From the NCBI GenBank assembly GCA_029449235.1, contig JANATG010000009.1, forward strand, positions 1,054,001-1,118,000: a stretch of DNA of 64,000 nt, given 5' to 3'. Shown here in pieces: positions 12,501 through 25,500 of this stretch (its first letter is position 1; each line of letters opens with the position of its first letter). The notes beneath the pieces are model-generated. The model saw nothing but the letters and a program-made list of their open reading frames with translations, was not told where the DNA came from and did no database searches. The stretch is from Linnemannia schmuckeri. Lineage: Eukaryota; Mortierellomycota; Mortierellomycetes; Mortierellales; Mortierellaceae. A program made the translations under genes and the position numbers.

Positions 12501-14384
12501 GAACGAGTTGCCGGATTTGACAGAGCACTTAAATTATTTTGCAGAGGCTTTCGATCACAAGGTGGCACAGGCCGAGGGTGATATTATCCCACATCCTGGG
12601 TTTGCAGAGGACTATGATGCCAACAACAAAGTCTTGAACAACCTCGACTCTCAATTTGCACAACTTTTGGACAAGGTCAAACGCGATCTCAAGTAAGTAC
12701 TCTATTGGGCATTCGTTTTTTACTGTCGACATGCCATGGTCTCTTGATTTCATTACTAAGTGCACTCCTTACTTGGACGTTTTAGAACAACGAAGATTGT
12801 TTACAAGGATCTAGGCAAGGAAATCTATCAGCTGGAGATGTCGAACAAGATCACTGTCCCTAAGAACTGGAAGAAGACCTCGTCTACTAGCGTAAGTTAT
12901 TAATGAGGATGCTGTAGTATGCGTGTCAGCTGCCTTGTACGAAGCATTGTGCTGACTATATGTACTTTCTGTGATCAAACAGTCTATTAGCCGATACTAT
13001 ACTCCGGAATTGATGGTGCTTGTCACGAAGTTACAGGAGGCAAGGGAGACCAAGAACGCTATCATGAAGGAGCTTCAGGGGCGCCTCTACGCCAAGTTTG
13101 ACGAGAACTACAAGGACTGGTTGAAGGCAGTGAAGATCATCGCTGAACTGGATTGTCTTTGCTCTCTCTCGAAGAGTAGCTCTGCCCTTGGCTGTAAGTC
13201 ACCATATGTGTTATTTCAAAGTTACTCATATACATCTTGACACGGAACTAACTTTTTGACTTTTGATGCTATTTCGATTATTCATTAGCGCCTTCTTGCC
13301 GCCCAGAGTTTGTGGAGAGCGAGCGGTCAGTTTTGGAGCTGGAGGGATTGAGGCACCCTTGTGTGATCCCCGGTATTGCATCGGACTTTATCCCTAACGA
13401 CACCATGCTTGGAGGCGACACTTCTAACTTGATTCTTCTGACAGGCCCCAACATGGGTGGTAAATCCACTCTGCTCAGACAGGTACAATATCACTTTTTG
13501 CCATTCATGACGAGAGGCATTCATGATTGACATAGTTACTGGTATGATTTCATCGTCTAACATTTTCTTTTGTAATTTTTCTGTAGACATGTGTGGCAAT
13601 CATTATGGCGCAACTTGGATGCTATGTCCCAGCGGAAAAATGTCGATTGACGCCCTTTGACCGGATTTTCACGCGCATTGGAGCGAACGACAATATTTTG
13701 GCTGGTCAGTCGACATTCATGGTGGAGCTGTCGGAGACGTCCAAGATTCTGTCAGAGGCGACAGAACGATCGATGGTGATTTTGGACGAACTGGGACGAG
13801 GCACAAGCACGTTTGATGGATATGCGATTGCATACTCTGTTCTGCATGAGCTGTCGACTCGGATCGGATGTCTGGGCCTGTTCTCGACTCACTATGGAAC
13901 GTTGACGAACGAGTTTGAACGGGATCCAAATGTTGCATTGAAGCACATGGCATGCCAAGTAGATCAGGTTAATCGAGAAGTGACTTTCTTGTACAAATTG
14001 GTGGATGGTGTCTGTGAAAAGTCGTATGGTATGAACGTGGCCCATATGGCGGGCGTTCCCCGCGAAATTGTTGACCGTGCGGAGGAAATGGCGCAGGAAT
14101 TCGAACTCAAACAGGAGACCAAGCGTGAGGAGGAGTTGCGTCTGACTCGAGGTGCCAAGAATGTTGGACTCGGTATGGTGATGGATCTTGCTTACTTGCT
14201 TGGCAGAGTCGGTCGTCCGGACAGTGCTGCTGCTGCTGCTGCTGCTGCCGATGTTGCTGATGCTGAGATGAACGGTGAAGCTGAAGACGGTGATTCGACG
14301 ACGCGAGTGGGTGCACGGTGTCTTTCGAAGGAGCAGGAGACACGTGTCTTCCAACGCATCTTCAAGGCCATGGCTTCGCTGTAA
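9588..14384 (+). CDS. MSH6: DNA mismatch repair ATPase Msh6
   Basis: Partner of Msh2 in MutS-alpha, which detects base mismatches and small loops in the nucleus. Eleven exons: 9588-10103, 10194-10383, 10472-10611, 10708-10849, 10938-11738, 11847-11932, 12022-12692, 12786-12891, 12983-13193, 13289-13482, 13587-14384; all phases fit and give 1284 residues, normal for Msh6. A PCNA-binding box QKSLLSFF is at residues 26-33, followed by an acidic linker. The mismatch-contacting Phe-x-Glu is KFYELYE (F375, E377). Walker A GPNMGGKS begins at residue 1007; Walker B is VILDELGRGTS. A GCT-coded run of eight alanines lies near the C-terminus (14224-14248). At the exon 2/3 junction a nearer AG (10450-10451) would give an immediate stop, so the AG at 10470-10471 was chosen. 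Confidence 0.97.
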
Positions 14385-14420
14385 TATATTTTCTTTTTCA
14401 ACCCTATGCACAATTCTTTA

Positions 14421-14426
14421 AATAAA
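14421..14426 (+). terminator. Poly(A) signal of MSH6
   Basis: AATAAA lies 37 bases after the MSH6 stop in an A/T-rich stretch. It is the only perfect copy in the 260 bases between MSH6 and the convergent phosphodiesterase gene. Confidence 0.5.
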
Positions 14427-14647
14427 TATATCCACTTGTTCGTTTTTTAAACCACAGGTTGCCACTAAATGCTTTGCATTGGGAAATGATACTCTTTGTT
14501 ATGATAACAAAAGGGGGTTGGATACTATGATATGCTATCTATCCATGTTAAAGAAAAGAAACTATGAAAGAAATCGCTACAGAACCTGCCTGTCGTTTAC
14601 TTTTAATCTTTTCTTCTCTGTTCGGAAAGAGGGTATTGTAACTGTCA

Positions 14648-17214
14648 TTACTTGCAGAGGCTCTTGTTCCAAGGGTTGTTCTGGGCGGCGGCAACAGGCT
14701 CGGCACGCTTGAGGATGCGGTTGGCGCCAGCAACAACAGCGGCAGCAGGGGTGAGCTCACCATCGACGTCGCTGCGTCTGGAGAGGCCAAGAGAGATCTT
14801 TGTGCAAGAGTCGGAGCTCTTGCCGGCGCGGAGGTTGCAAATCATCTCGGCGGGGCAAGGACCACCGGCGGGGCAGGCAGGCTGGAGACCGGAAGACTTG
14901 CCACGGAGCTTCCAGTAAGTCTGGAAGGCGGCAGGGTTGGTTTCGAAGGCCTTGGTAACGTTGTGCCACCAGCCTGCGCTCAGAGGCTGGTCAGCAGCGA
15001 TGGGTACATATTGGGAGTAGGTTTGGCGAGCTGAGTACTCGAGGTGCCAGTTGGGAGATGCGCCGGTCGCGTCCCAGGTGGGGGCGAGGTTCATGTCGGC
15101 GACGTAGGTCTGGGAATCGAAGACGTTCCATGACTTGGTGTCGACCTTATAGAGACGGAAACCGGGGTTGAGGTTGGTGTAGGTGGTGGCGGAGGGTCCG
15201 ATCCAGGAGGTGGAGATGGCATTCTGGGCAGTCTTGGCGCCGGGTCCGTAGGAGAGGGCAAACTCGTCGTAGTGAGTGTGTCCAAAGAACTGTTCGGCAA
15301 TGACGTGGGGAGAGTAGCGCTGGACGGCCTGATAGTAGAGGGCAGACCAGTTCATGATGCAGTCGGTCATGGATGGGCCGACGTGACCAATGATCCAGAC
15401 ACGGTCACCGGCGTTCTCGGCGGCCTGCAACTGAGCAACGAGCCACTTGAGTTCACCGTTGGGGTCGTAGTCCTTGGTCTGTGTTTTTTAACAACACAAA
15501 AAATGATGCAACAAATGGCTATATTAGTGTACTGTACCTGACAAAAGTCAGAACGCAAAAGAAAAAGAATGACATATAATCAAGCTCAGTTCACTCAAAT
15601 TCTGTCTTACCTCGGCATAGAGATGGAAGTTCAATGTGTAGCAGAAGTTGGTGTTGAGGGAAATGATACGGAGGCCGGGGGCGGGGCTGACATTGTAAGC
15701 ACCATAGTTGCTCTTGACAGAGTTGATGGCGTCAGCGGGCAACCAACGAGACCAGTCATCAGCCAGGCTGTTGTACAACCACTGGATACTTCCACCCGAA
15801 GAAGTGGTAGGGAAGAGGTTGGTAGGGCCGGCCTCGTGGTTTCCGATGGTAGGATAGATCTTGGATCCCAGGGTGGCCATGACGCTATAGGCGTTGGCGG
15901 TCTGGGGGACAACGGTCTGTTGGGTCTGGGCCCAGATGTCGTGAGGAGGGACATCACCGGTCAAGATACCGAAGGAGACGTTGGCGACAGTAGGGACATA
16001 GCTCATCATGTTCTGTCCCAGCTTGAGGGGGACATCGCACTTGTAGTCGCCCCAGGTGGAGGCTTTGCGCTTGGGGACTGCGGGAGAGTTGCTGTGCTTG
16101 CGGCAGCACAGGGGCTGGTCGCACTCGGCCTCGGAACCGGGGATGTATCCAGCATCCACATGCCAGCTAGAGTAGGTTGGATTGATAGGATGAAGTAAGA
16201 CAGAAGTGTGAGCTGAAAAACAAAATGTGACTGTGGCCCAAGCGTAGAAAGAAATAAAAAAAAAATCAAAAAGGTTGGGACTTACTCGGAAAGATGAAGG
16301 ACATCAATCAGGTTGCCGCTGGATACAGGAGCGACAGCGTTGGCAGGTTTTGGCTTGGGGAATGTAAGGGTGCCAGAAGCGATCGAAGGTGGTGCGCATA
16401 TTCCTGCGACTAATCCGCGAAAAAAGATATATGTATGTGTTGTTAGTCCATGCCGGGCAAAAGAAAAACGAATATATAGTGCAAGAAACCAAAGAAAACC
16501 AAACAAAAAAAAAAAAGAAAAAAAAAAAAAAGAGTGTAGTTGTACCTTGGTAACAGATAAATTTGGCATCTCCAGACAGTAAATCAGCCTTGAGGAGGGC
16601 ATCCAACAGAGCAGGACCTTCCAGCTTGATAGCACCCGTGCACTATTATGATTTCATTTTTACCGAGGGAAAAAATAACCGAAAAAATTAAAGGGGAAAG
16701 GATCGGAGGGTTTGGGGATGATTAGTGTTCTATTACCAAATAGCAATCGGATATATATAAAAATGAACCAAAAAAAGCAAAAAAAAAAAAAAAAACAATC
16801 TGCGATCGATGAATTGGGCAGAAGGAAAGAAACGACTTACGACTTCGGGGGTGAGCTTGGAGACCTTGGGGCAAATTTCGCTTTAAGATCCCGCATCATA
16901 GGGGAAAAAAAAGCACAATTTAATTGACAGAATCTGTTTTTTATGCGGTTTTTCATCAATTTTGACATTTATTGGAAAGATACTTACGCCAAGGCATCGA
17001 GGACCCAGTTCTTGTTCAACCAAGCGACATCCTTAACACCAACAAGAGCAGCCGTGCAAGCACCGCACTCAAGAGTGTTAAGGGCGTTCTCAACGAGCTC
17101 CTTCAGCTTGTCGGCGACCCAGCCTCGCTTGGCCAGATGGGCTGGAGCTGGGGCGGCATAGACCGAACTGGCGACGGCCAATGTAAGAATCACGGGGGCG
17201 AAACTGATACGCAT
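14648..17214 (-). CDS. Secreted acid-sphingomyelinase-like phosphodiesterase (copy 1, intact)
   Basis: Predicted zinc-dependent phosphodiesterase of the acid sphingomyelinase family, which cleaves sphingomyelin or related phospho-substrates in acidic compartments or outside the cell. Six exons in coding order: 17214-16988, 16880-16841, 16642-16546, 16409-16286, 16166-15611, 15478-14648; all phases fit and give 624 residues, matching the family. A signal peptide (residues 1 to about 20) precedes a saposin-B domain with Cys pairs (LECGACTAAL, EICPK, FICYQ). Metallophosphatase motifs: SDWHVD (D163, H165), TGD (D234), GNHE (N272, H273), GHV (H380), GHTH (H415, H417). The C-terminus is Cys-rich. 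The true substrate cannot be read from sequence. A broken paralogue lies 3 kb upstream on the same strand. Confidence 0.92.
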
Positions 17215-20200
17215 TTTTTTTTGATGTTCACGTTAGATGGAGGGTAAGGGTGTTTTTTCTTTGTTTGGGCGGCAAATGAGAATTGACTTGTCGTCGGAAA
17301 GGGTTGGTTAGTTTGCACAAAGGCAAGAGGAGGAGGAAGGGGTGGAGGAGAGGGGATGTGGAGATGCGAGGTCGAGGACGAGGAATCAAAAAAAAAGTGG
17401 CGCTAACAAGGGGTTTATATATTTCCTTCGTCCGTTGCGTCGATGCAGGGGGGAGGGAGGATATGATGTGAAGTGAGGAAATGCGTTAGGAGTAACGGTC
17501 GGTCCAGTCCAATCATTATGAACGAACGCCGTCTTGGGGACAGGGGTGAGGGAAAACAAAGGGCAAAAAAAGCACAAGCGTGCAAATGAAATGCCAGGGG
17601 AAAACGTCAGGGGAGAGGACGGTGAAGATATCCAGCCGGTTCGATCACGAATGGAAGGTAAAAGGGAAAACCAAAGGCATGCGCATGAAAGTACATCATA
17701 GGAGGCTAGGAACAACAAACAAGGAAAAGGGGACCAGACGATAGATTGTGTGTGAAGACCATCTCGATTGAATAGAAAGGAGAAGGAGAGAAGGATCTAT
17801 TATCATTCAGATGGGAGAGAGCACTACGTCCATGATCGGAGGCATATTCAATGTAATAATGAAGGTGAATGGACTCCCTTTCTTTGAGTAAATTCAGGAA
17901 CAGGAACGATAGTAAATACTTTTCCTACTGTTGTTTTGACCAAGTGAGCAATATGTTGCGGCCCTTGGGCACAACCAAACAAAACAAGGGAAAAAGGAAC
18001 CAGTCTGTAGCGCCTGTCTAGGCTCAAGGGTAAGAGGTTCGACATGGATAGATGGGAAAGGATGAAATTGGGATGGAAGAGGGTATATAGCACGGGTAAG
18101 GTTCTATTCTTTCTCTTCGTTTCTCAAATGTGTTGTTTACAAGAAGGGTTGCATGACCTGACTTTTTAGTTTCTGTTCTGTTCTGTTTCTCGCCTTCGAA
18201 TTGGCGCCTGCCATACCCATGCATGGACAGGGCCTGCCCAGTGCTTGGATGACAAGAGATCGTTACACAGTCCTTCAGCAACAAAGAGAAAGGGCAAAAG
18301 TGTGAGTTGTAAATACGAAGGAGACCCTTGATGACAACGATGATGATGTAGAGCTGTATTGAAGTGAGACAATAAAAAAAGAGCAGCAAAACAAACTTAC
18401 AAAAACGACGCGCGCGGAAATGCGGACTTGGAATTCCGTCGAACACGTTTGTCTGGACCCCTACTTTTCTGGAGCACTATCCTCATTGACATCCATACGC
18501 CTTAAAATGCCTACTATATACCGACTAACCCGGCCCGGCTTGGCTACAAACCCTTACCCGAAAACGGGTTCCTATAACGACTAGCGGAAATAAAAAAATT
18601 AGGGCTCCTCATTTTTTCAAAACCATTGGCCAGTCTTTTAGGGTGGTAATGCCAGCGTGGTGTCGAGCATTCCTCTGCTTGGCCAGAGAAAGAATAAAAA
18701 AATAATTCTTACCATCGGCACATGTGTTTGTGTTGGCATGTTGTTGTTGTTTTTGTTGTTCTAGCAGCGGTAGTGTGAGTGCGTGTGTGCGCGTATTTGT
18801 TTTTTTTTCTTTTGTCTCGTCTTCCTCTGGCATGTCTCTTGTTCCTGGCATGTGTCCATGTGGGTGGCGTGTGTGAAAGCGAGTCTTTTCCTTTTGCCTC
18901 CTAGCTACTAAAACAACCAACCAACCAAGGAAACAACAAACAAACAAACTATTTGTCCCAAGTAGCTTCCTTCTCTCTCTAATTTGCTCTCATTTGAAAA
19001 AGAAAGAAGAGGGTCATAGCAAAAGGGAAAGGAATGCATTTTGAGAGCCCTGCCTTTCGATTTCGATCATGTTGGAGAAGTGAAAAAGCCTTGTCCAGCC
19101 AGTCGATGACAGACGTGTTCTCGTTCTTTCGCCAATGGCTCATCCACCACCAGCCAATCGCCTTCTCACCCTCAGGGGTCCGCCCGCACTCTCTCATCCA
19201 ATCTTTCTCACCTCTCTTACTCTCTTCTTGTTTGTTTTGTTTATTGCTGCTGCCAATGTTTTTGTTTATATGGGAATGCTGCATACCCGAGAATTCTTCT
19301 CCACTTCACTCTCACTCTGTCTTTGTGAAAATAAACAGCAAATGCTCGCGCCTTGTTTTCCATTGCAAACCCTTTTGGATGAATGGAAAATTAGACCCAT
19401 TCCACTTTACCCCCCCTTTTTTTTCCTTTCCAGTCCTTCTCTATTGCTCGGTTCTTTCTTCCGCATTTCCGTTATCGTTTTCGTCCACCCTCCTTGATCG
19501 TTCTCGAGGGTGGGATGATGTGAATTATTGAAAAAGATGTACATTTGACCATGGGTCCAAACATTACTAGCCTTGTTTTCTGTTGATTGCCTTTGCGTGT
19601 TTGTGTGTTGTGTTTTTGTGGTTTTTGTTTTCTTGCCTTTACCTTCTCATCATGTACTTCCGGCTAATATCACAGTAAGCATACAAATCAGGAAGATAAG
19701 ACTACTTTACTTTACTTGCTTTATTTTTCTCCCACAAAACATCACAGAGGACCCTGTGCCATGTAGCCCTTTGTTTCTGTATCTGCGGAGAAAAATCACA
19801 TGGAGGCAAAGGGGAGAGAGCAATGGAGGTGGGAAAGTCAGGGGGAGGAGGGGAAGGAATGTCCATTCCAAACAGTCAATGACGCGGCACTCTTGCTTTC
19901 TAGCTCTCTCTCTCTCTCATATACACATACTCGCTAACTCACTCTCGACCCCAGGTAATCGTCGACTAGACGGACGCATTCGAAAAATGCATGCACATGC
20001 AAGAAAAGTGGTCGTGTCTTTGGTCAATTGCGTTAACCCACTTTTCCATGGAATACCTATTTCTCCTGCTGAATCCTTGCAGCTGACCAAGAGCCCACAA
20101 ATTGGGTCGTTGCCTTTTGTATTATGATTATGATTTTAATATGGACAGGAAGGTGAGAGTGGATGACTAGATAAACATGGCTATGTGATAGTAAGAGCGT

Positions 20201-20222
20201 CTATGTGGTATGTGAAAACTGC
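17215..20222. other. Intergenic region between the two phosphodiesterase copies
   Basis: About 3 kb with no open frame that resembles a protein. The part next to 17215 should hold the promoter of copy 1 and is purine-rich on the + strand (pyrimidine-rich in its sense direction). A small perfect hairpin ACCCG-AAAA-CGGGT is at 18556-18569. CT tracts occur at 19400-19450 and 19900-19920. No transposon ends or second-copy fragments were recognised. Confidence 0.5.
17414..17421 (-). promoter_or_regulatory. TATA-like box of the phosphodiesterase gene
   Basis: TATATAAA on the minus strand, 200 bases upstream of the ATG at 17214. Position and sequence suit a core promoter, but no transcript start is known. 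Confidence 0.35.
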
Positions 20223-22507
20223 TTAGCAGAGCCTCTTGTTCCAAGGCTTGGCGTTGGATCCCCATTCACCGAGAGATCTGATGCCAGTGATGATAGAGGC
20301 AGCAGGGTTAAGCGACATATCTGCTCCTGCCGATGAAGCTTTATAACTGTGCTCATCATCATGCTTTTCCAGGAGGGAAAGACAACACTACTGCAAATCT
20401 CTGACCGCATGCTGGCACGAAGGTCATAGACATTATCAGGAACACATCCATTCGCCTGCGTACCCTCTGGGAGGCGGTTGGCATTGTGATCACGCAGGGA
20501 CCAGTACTGCTTGAAGACCTCGGGGCTGGACTCGAGGAAGTTTGTGATGTTGTGCCACCATGCAGCGCTCAGGGGCTGATCGGCAGCAAGTGGAACCCAT
20601 TGGGAATAAGTCAATCTAGCTGAGTACTCGAGATGCCAGTTAGGAGTCGAACCTATCAAATCCCAAGAGGCAGACTTGTCGAGATCGGCGACGTAGGTCA
20701 AAGACTCAAATACGTTCCAGCTCTTGGTGTCGACCTTGTAAACGCGGAAGGCAGGGTTGAGATCAGTGTAAGAGGTGACAGAGGGTCCAATCCAGGCAGT
20801 CAAGACGGCATTCTGAGCAGACTTAGCGCCAGGTCCATAGGTAAGGGAGAGCTCATCATAGTGCGAGTGGCCAAAGAATTGTTCAGCGATGACGTGAGGT
20901 GAGTAGCGCGCGACGACTTGGCGATAGAGGGCCTACCAGTTGTTGATGCAGCCAACCTGGGAAGGGGGGACGTGTCCAATAATCCAAACGCGTTCTCCAA
21001 TATACTTGGCAGCTTGGGGCTGCTGAATGAGCCACTGCACCTCTCCGTGGGGATCGTACTCGTCCGTATGACCGTACAGTTAAAGTTTATGGTATAGCAA
21101 AAGTTGGTGTTAAGCGAGACGATGCGAAGGCCAGATGCAGGATTGAGGGTGTAGGAACCATAGTTCTCGAACGACTTGACAGTATCATTGGTCAGCCAAC
21201 GAGTCCAGTCATCCGCCAAGGTACTGTATAACCAAACAATATCTCCTCCAGACTTGGGAGTAGGGAACATGCTACTAAAATGATTACAAAATTAACATGC
21301 CATATTGGTCAGCGAGCCGATTGCATAAACACGACACAAAGTTTTAGCATGATCCAAAATGGGCTGACAGACTTACTTGAGAGGAGAGGCCGCATAGTTT
21401 CCAACGGCGGGGTAGGTCTTGGCCTTGACAACGATCTTGGCGTCAAAGGCAGCCTTGAGCTGAGGGATAATCTTCTCGGGAGTCCCAAGCCAGGCATCAT
21501 GAGGAGGGATGTCTCCGGTCATGATTCCGAACGAGATGTTGGCGACCGAAGGAACGTAGTTGAGCATGCTTGTGACCAGTTTGTAAGACGCATTGCAGTT
21601 GTAGTCGCCCCAAGAAAGAGCAGCACTGAAAACGTTGCGGGCGAGTTTGTGTAATTGTGGCAGCAGAGGGCCTCATTGCAGAGTGCTTTGGATCCAGTCG
21701 TGTATTGGCCATTGACGTGCCAACTGATTGATGGAAATGAGCCATTTGTAAAACAAGATGTTAGATTCTGAACAAATAGCAATTAAAAGCTGAGAAGTAC
21801 ATGCATAGGGAAGTAACGAAGGGACAAGTTACTTACTCGGACAAGTGGAGGACATCAGCAAGAGTACCGCTTGGGGCTGGGATGATAGCGTAGACAGGCC
21901 TAGGCTTGAGGAAGGTAAGAGTGCCAGAGGTAATGGCAGGGAGGGCACACAGCCCTCCGACATGGAGACAGATAAAGCGACCATCACCGCCCATTTTGTC
22001 CGCCGATAAGAGAGAGTCGACCAGGACCGCGTCTTCGGTGTAGATGAAGTTGGAACACTATCATGGTCATAAATCGCGATTGGGAACGAAATATCAGAAA
22101 ATGAACAGCTTTGCCAAAAAGAAACTACATAGCGAACAACGAAATTCCCTGAAGAATGGAGGGTTGGCATAGTGAAAATCGACGACCTTGACATGGGCTT
22201 TCTTTCATTTTCTTGCAGTTCAGCTACTTACAACATCGACATCCATCTTAATAAGCGGGTACGGCTTCACCACGCCGCCCAATGCCCAGCTTCGCTTCAA
22301 CCAGGCAATGTTTTTGACGGTTACCAGTCCCGCTACGCAAGCTAAGCAATTAAAAGAATTCTTGACTTCCTGGAACCACTCGGCAATTTTGTAACCAAGC
22401 CTGCTTTGCTTCTCCACCTCAGGCGCGTTGGTATCAGGCGCTGGAGCAGTGATGACCAAGCTGGCGATGGCCAGAGAGAGGATCGCTGTAGACAGGTTGA
22501 AGCGCAT
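20223..22507 (-). pseudogene. Acid-sphingomyelinase-like phosphodiesterase (copy 2, disabled)
   Basis: Paralogue of the gene at 14648-17214, readable along its whole length from a signal peptide (MRFNLSTAIL, start 22507) to a C-terminus ending KPWNKRLC (stop 20223-20225), but broken. There is a one-base frameshift near 21620-21632 (before SWGDYNC), another near 21076-21082 (after TINFN), an in-frame TAG at 20933-20935 where copy 1 has Ser in NWSALYY, and a further frameshift near 20375-20395. The metal and catalytic motif GNHE reads GNYA, the EIC cysteine of the saposin domain reads KPY, and CYQ reads CLH. Exon pieces include 22507-22234, about 22059-21846, and the exon ending before the intron at about 21273-21376. 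Three introns of copy 1 are absent and one new intron is present. A truncated product from the first exons cannot be excluded. Confidence 0.85.
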
Positions 22508-25500
22508 GGCATTGTAGTGTAGTGAATCCTACAAGGTAAAAAATGCTACAAATAGGTATGATTGTGAAGCAATCAAAAACAGTGCTATGTTTGTACCGAA
22601 AAAAGAACTAAAGGACGTGAGGGCAATAACAGAGACCTTACGACAAGAGTGGAACATTTTTGATCTGTGTTCTGAATAAAAGAAAGAGTTTTCGTCTTTC
22701 AAGGAGGTGGGTTGGTGCGTATACAGATACTTTGACTACAATCCAACAGAGAAAGAAAAAAACTTCAGTGAGGAGCTATTGACCCAATAGGTGTAAACAA
22801 ACAATAGAAACAATCGGGTTACCAATCTTACGGGTATGGTGCAGAGAGGACTCAAATACCGACAAAGGGTAGACTTCGAAAGGTTGGGTCCGGGGAGAAA
22901 CAAGTAGCAATTTTCTATTTATTAGAACGAGGAAACAAAATATTATACAACAGTTCTATCTGGGACTAGCACTTGATTTCTGCGTCGACTGAAACCATCT
23001 CACTCCGTGGGCTGTTCCTGGCTTGTCGATGCTCCTCAAAGGACGCGAAAGGAAAAGGGCACACCTGGGAGGACTCGCTGGCCCACTTTCCACGCTGGGA
23101 GATAGGATAACTATTGGTTGCTCGGAGGGGATGGGGAAACGATGGAAGCCAGGCAGAGTGCTCGTCGTGGAATAGGGAGACGACAGCTGAACAAGGGACG
23201 AGGAGGTCACTTTTTGAAGGGTATAAATGAAGTACTTGATGCGACGCGAGTATCAGAGAAAGTAGGAGGGGATACTTGTTAGGGTATTTTAGCTCAAGAT
23301 GTATACTGAAAGGTACAAGAGGTGTAGGAGAGGAAACAGACCAAGAACAAGGTAGGCCTTGTTCTTGCTATTTTATTAAAGGCACGCGGTAAGGGGTAGT
23401 AAATTCATTTAGACGATGACTGTGGCCGTGCGGGTTAAGGGGGGAAGGAGAAGGGAGGATAAAAACTAACAGCACAGCAAAATCCGAGATGATATCTGCT
23501 TCATCACACCATATGTTAACTTCAGATGGAGTGAAGGAAGGGAGGGGAACGGAAGGTGAAGAGAGAATAGAGAGTAGAAAAGGCGAAGGGATCGTCAGGA
23601 GGCGCTTGAGTGTGGGAAAAATACGTCGACGGCGATGAGGGGCCAGAAAAAGGGGGTGGATGCCTTGGCGTATTTATATCAAGTCGGTGGCGCCCGACCA
23701 GCGAAACTGGTTGGAATGGTAAATGGAGAATGTATTTTTTTTGCTATTGATGTTGATGGTAGTGCTGTTTACCACCTGCGTTTACATATGTTTTTCTGTT
23801 GTGTAAAAAGGTACAAGGTACAAGGAGGCACGGACAAGTATGAGAAATTATGTAGCCTTAACTTTTGTGCAGCCTAGACTTTTTCAGTTGACCAATGGAA
23901 AATAAATCCAACTTCCGTAGAGTTTCTCTTTCGTTTTCGTCCTCTCAGGATCCGAGTGACATGCTTTGTCCCCTTTTCTCTGTCTCACGCTTTTGTTGTT
24001 ATTGTTATTGTTGTTGTAATTGCTATTTTGCCAATGGACAAGCAGAATCTTGCCTCGTGAACAGACCATTCGAAGGAACAGACAGCGATCGAAATACGTC
24101 CATTCGCATGCTTCCTTCTCTTCCAGGCTTTATTCTTACTAACCCGCCAAGGGAGGATCCTTCAATGTCCGCATCTGTTTCGACCGTTAAAGGCTAGAAA
24201 TCTCGCCAATTGTCAATGGAAACTATTGGGCCAGCTACTCATAACTCATGATTTGGCCTCGAAGGGCAATCGCTAATGACCCATTGGCCCATGTCATTAA
24301 GGTTCCGCAAAGGCGTGGTGTTGGGTCATAGTTGTAGAGGTTAGAAAGGTGCAAGTAAATTGAGCTCATCCCTTGCTTGCAGGCACGCATGACCATCTTT
24401 TTGAAGGCCCAAGGATAAGGCTATAGCTCAAATCCAATCCAGTCCAATCCAATCCATGAGGGAGACCCAGTCCCCATTCACCCCTGCTCCCTGCCACCCC
24501 CTGCTTTCCCTCCCCTTCTCCAGTTTTTCCTGAACTCAAGAATTTTTTCTGGTGCCTGTCGATAATGGTCCATCTACAATAAAAAGATGCATCCATTAAA
24601 CCACAATTGTCCCCTCTGTTTTATTCATGTCAAACAAAAAAACAAACAAATACGCAAGGCAATGAGAACCCCGGCCATCTCACCCGCCCGCTCGGCTAAA
24701 ATTCTTGTAATGGACAATTACCCCCCCATCTCTCAGATCACTGATTTTTCTTTCCGCTTTGCCCCCTGCTCCCAGCAGTGCTCCCTCGTGGATATGTGCA
24801 CACACTGAAATGTTTACAGAAATAAAATTGTAAGCAGTTCATCCTTCATCCAGGCCTCGCAAAAAAAAATTACGATTGCAAAAAAAAAACCCAGGTTTTT
24901 GCAGCGCTGCTTCCTTTCCTGCACATGAAGAGCGCGTTGCGTTTTCTCTTTCCTAAGTGAATGATGGGCGTTGCATCTTCTCCTCACTGATTGACGATGG
25001 AGTGGCGTACAGTTTAACGCCATGGGGAAAGTATTACTAACCAAGCATCGGATGATGAAATAAGCTACCCTTAGTTTTGGAATGAACAAAACGGCGTCAT
25101 TGTCTCTCGTGTACATACCTCCTACTCCTCGGCGCCCCATGGGTAAGATGGGGGTTCCATTCTCCAGCGGAAGGCAAGGTATATAGAAATAGGTATGGAG
25201 ATACTACTTTGAAGGGATGTCGATTTTTTCCGTCAACCGCAAGGAGCGATTTCCTCATTGGGCGAACGGCCTCCAAATCGCGATATGAGTAACCCTGTTG
25301 AGTAGATATAAATTTCAACGGACGAAGTGCAGAATCAGCAATTACCACACAAAAGAAAAAACAAACGATATAACAAAGACGAAGGAAGACGAATAAACAA
25401 GGGCGGCTCGATCATTAATCGGCAGCGAGTAGTACTCCTTCAAACAGTAACAACAAAAGGTGAACAACTAATTCAGCTAGCTATTTTGTGACATGATGCC

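Noticed and set aside
13752..14411. 219-codon minus-strand frame opposite the MSH6 ATPase exon
   Set aside because: Shadow of the conserved MutS ATPase sequence; no recognisable protein.
15569..16198. 209-codon plus-strand frame opposite phosphodiesterase exon 5
   Set aside because: Covers the catalytic exon of the real gene on the other strand and lacks any domain.
18024..18446. 140-codon minus-strand frame with hydrophobic stretch upstream of phosphodiesterase copy 1
   Set aside because: No family resemblance, no splice partners, and composition like the surrounding non-coding DNA.
18556..18569. Perfect small hairpin ACCCG-AAAA-CGGGT in intergenic DNA, first taken for a transposon end or terminator
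   Set aside because: No matching inverted copy, target duplication or transposase nearby; a hairpin of this size is expected by chance in 64 kb.
22956..23210. Ser/Pro-rich minus-strand frame upstream of phosphodiesterase copy 2
   Set aside because: Short, low complexity, no domain or splice support.
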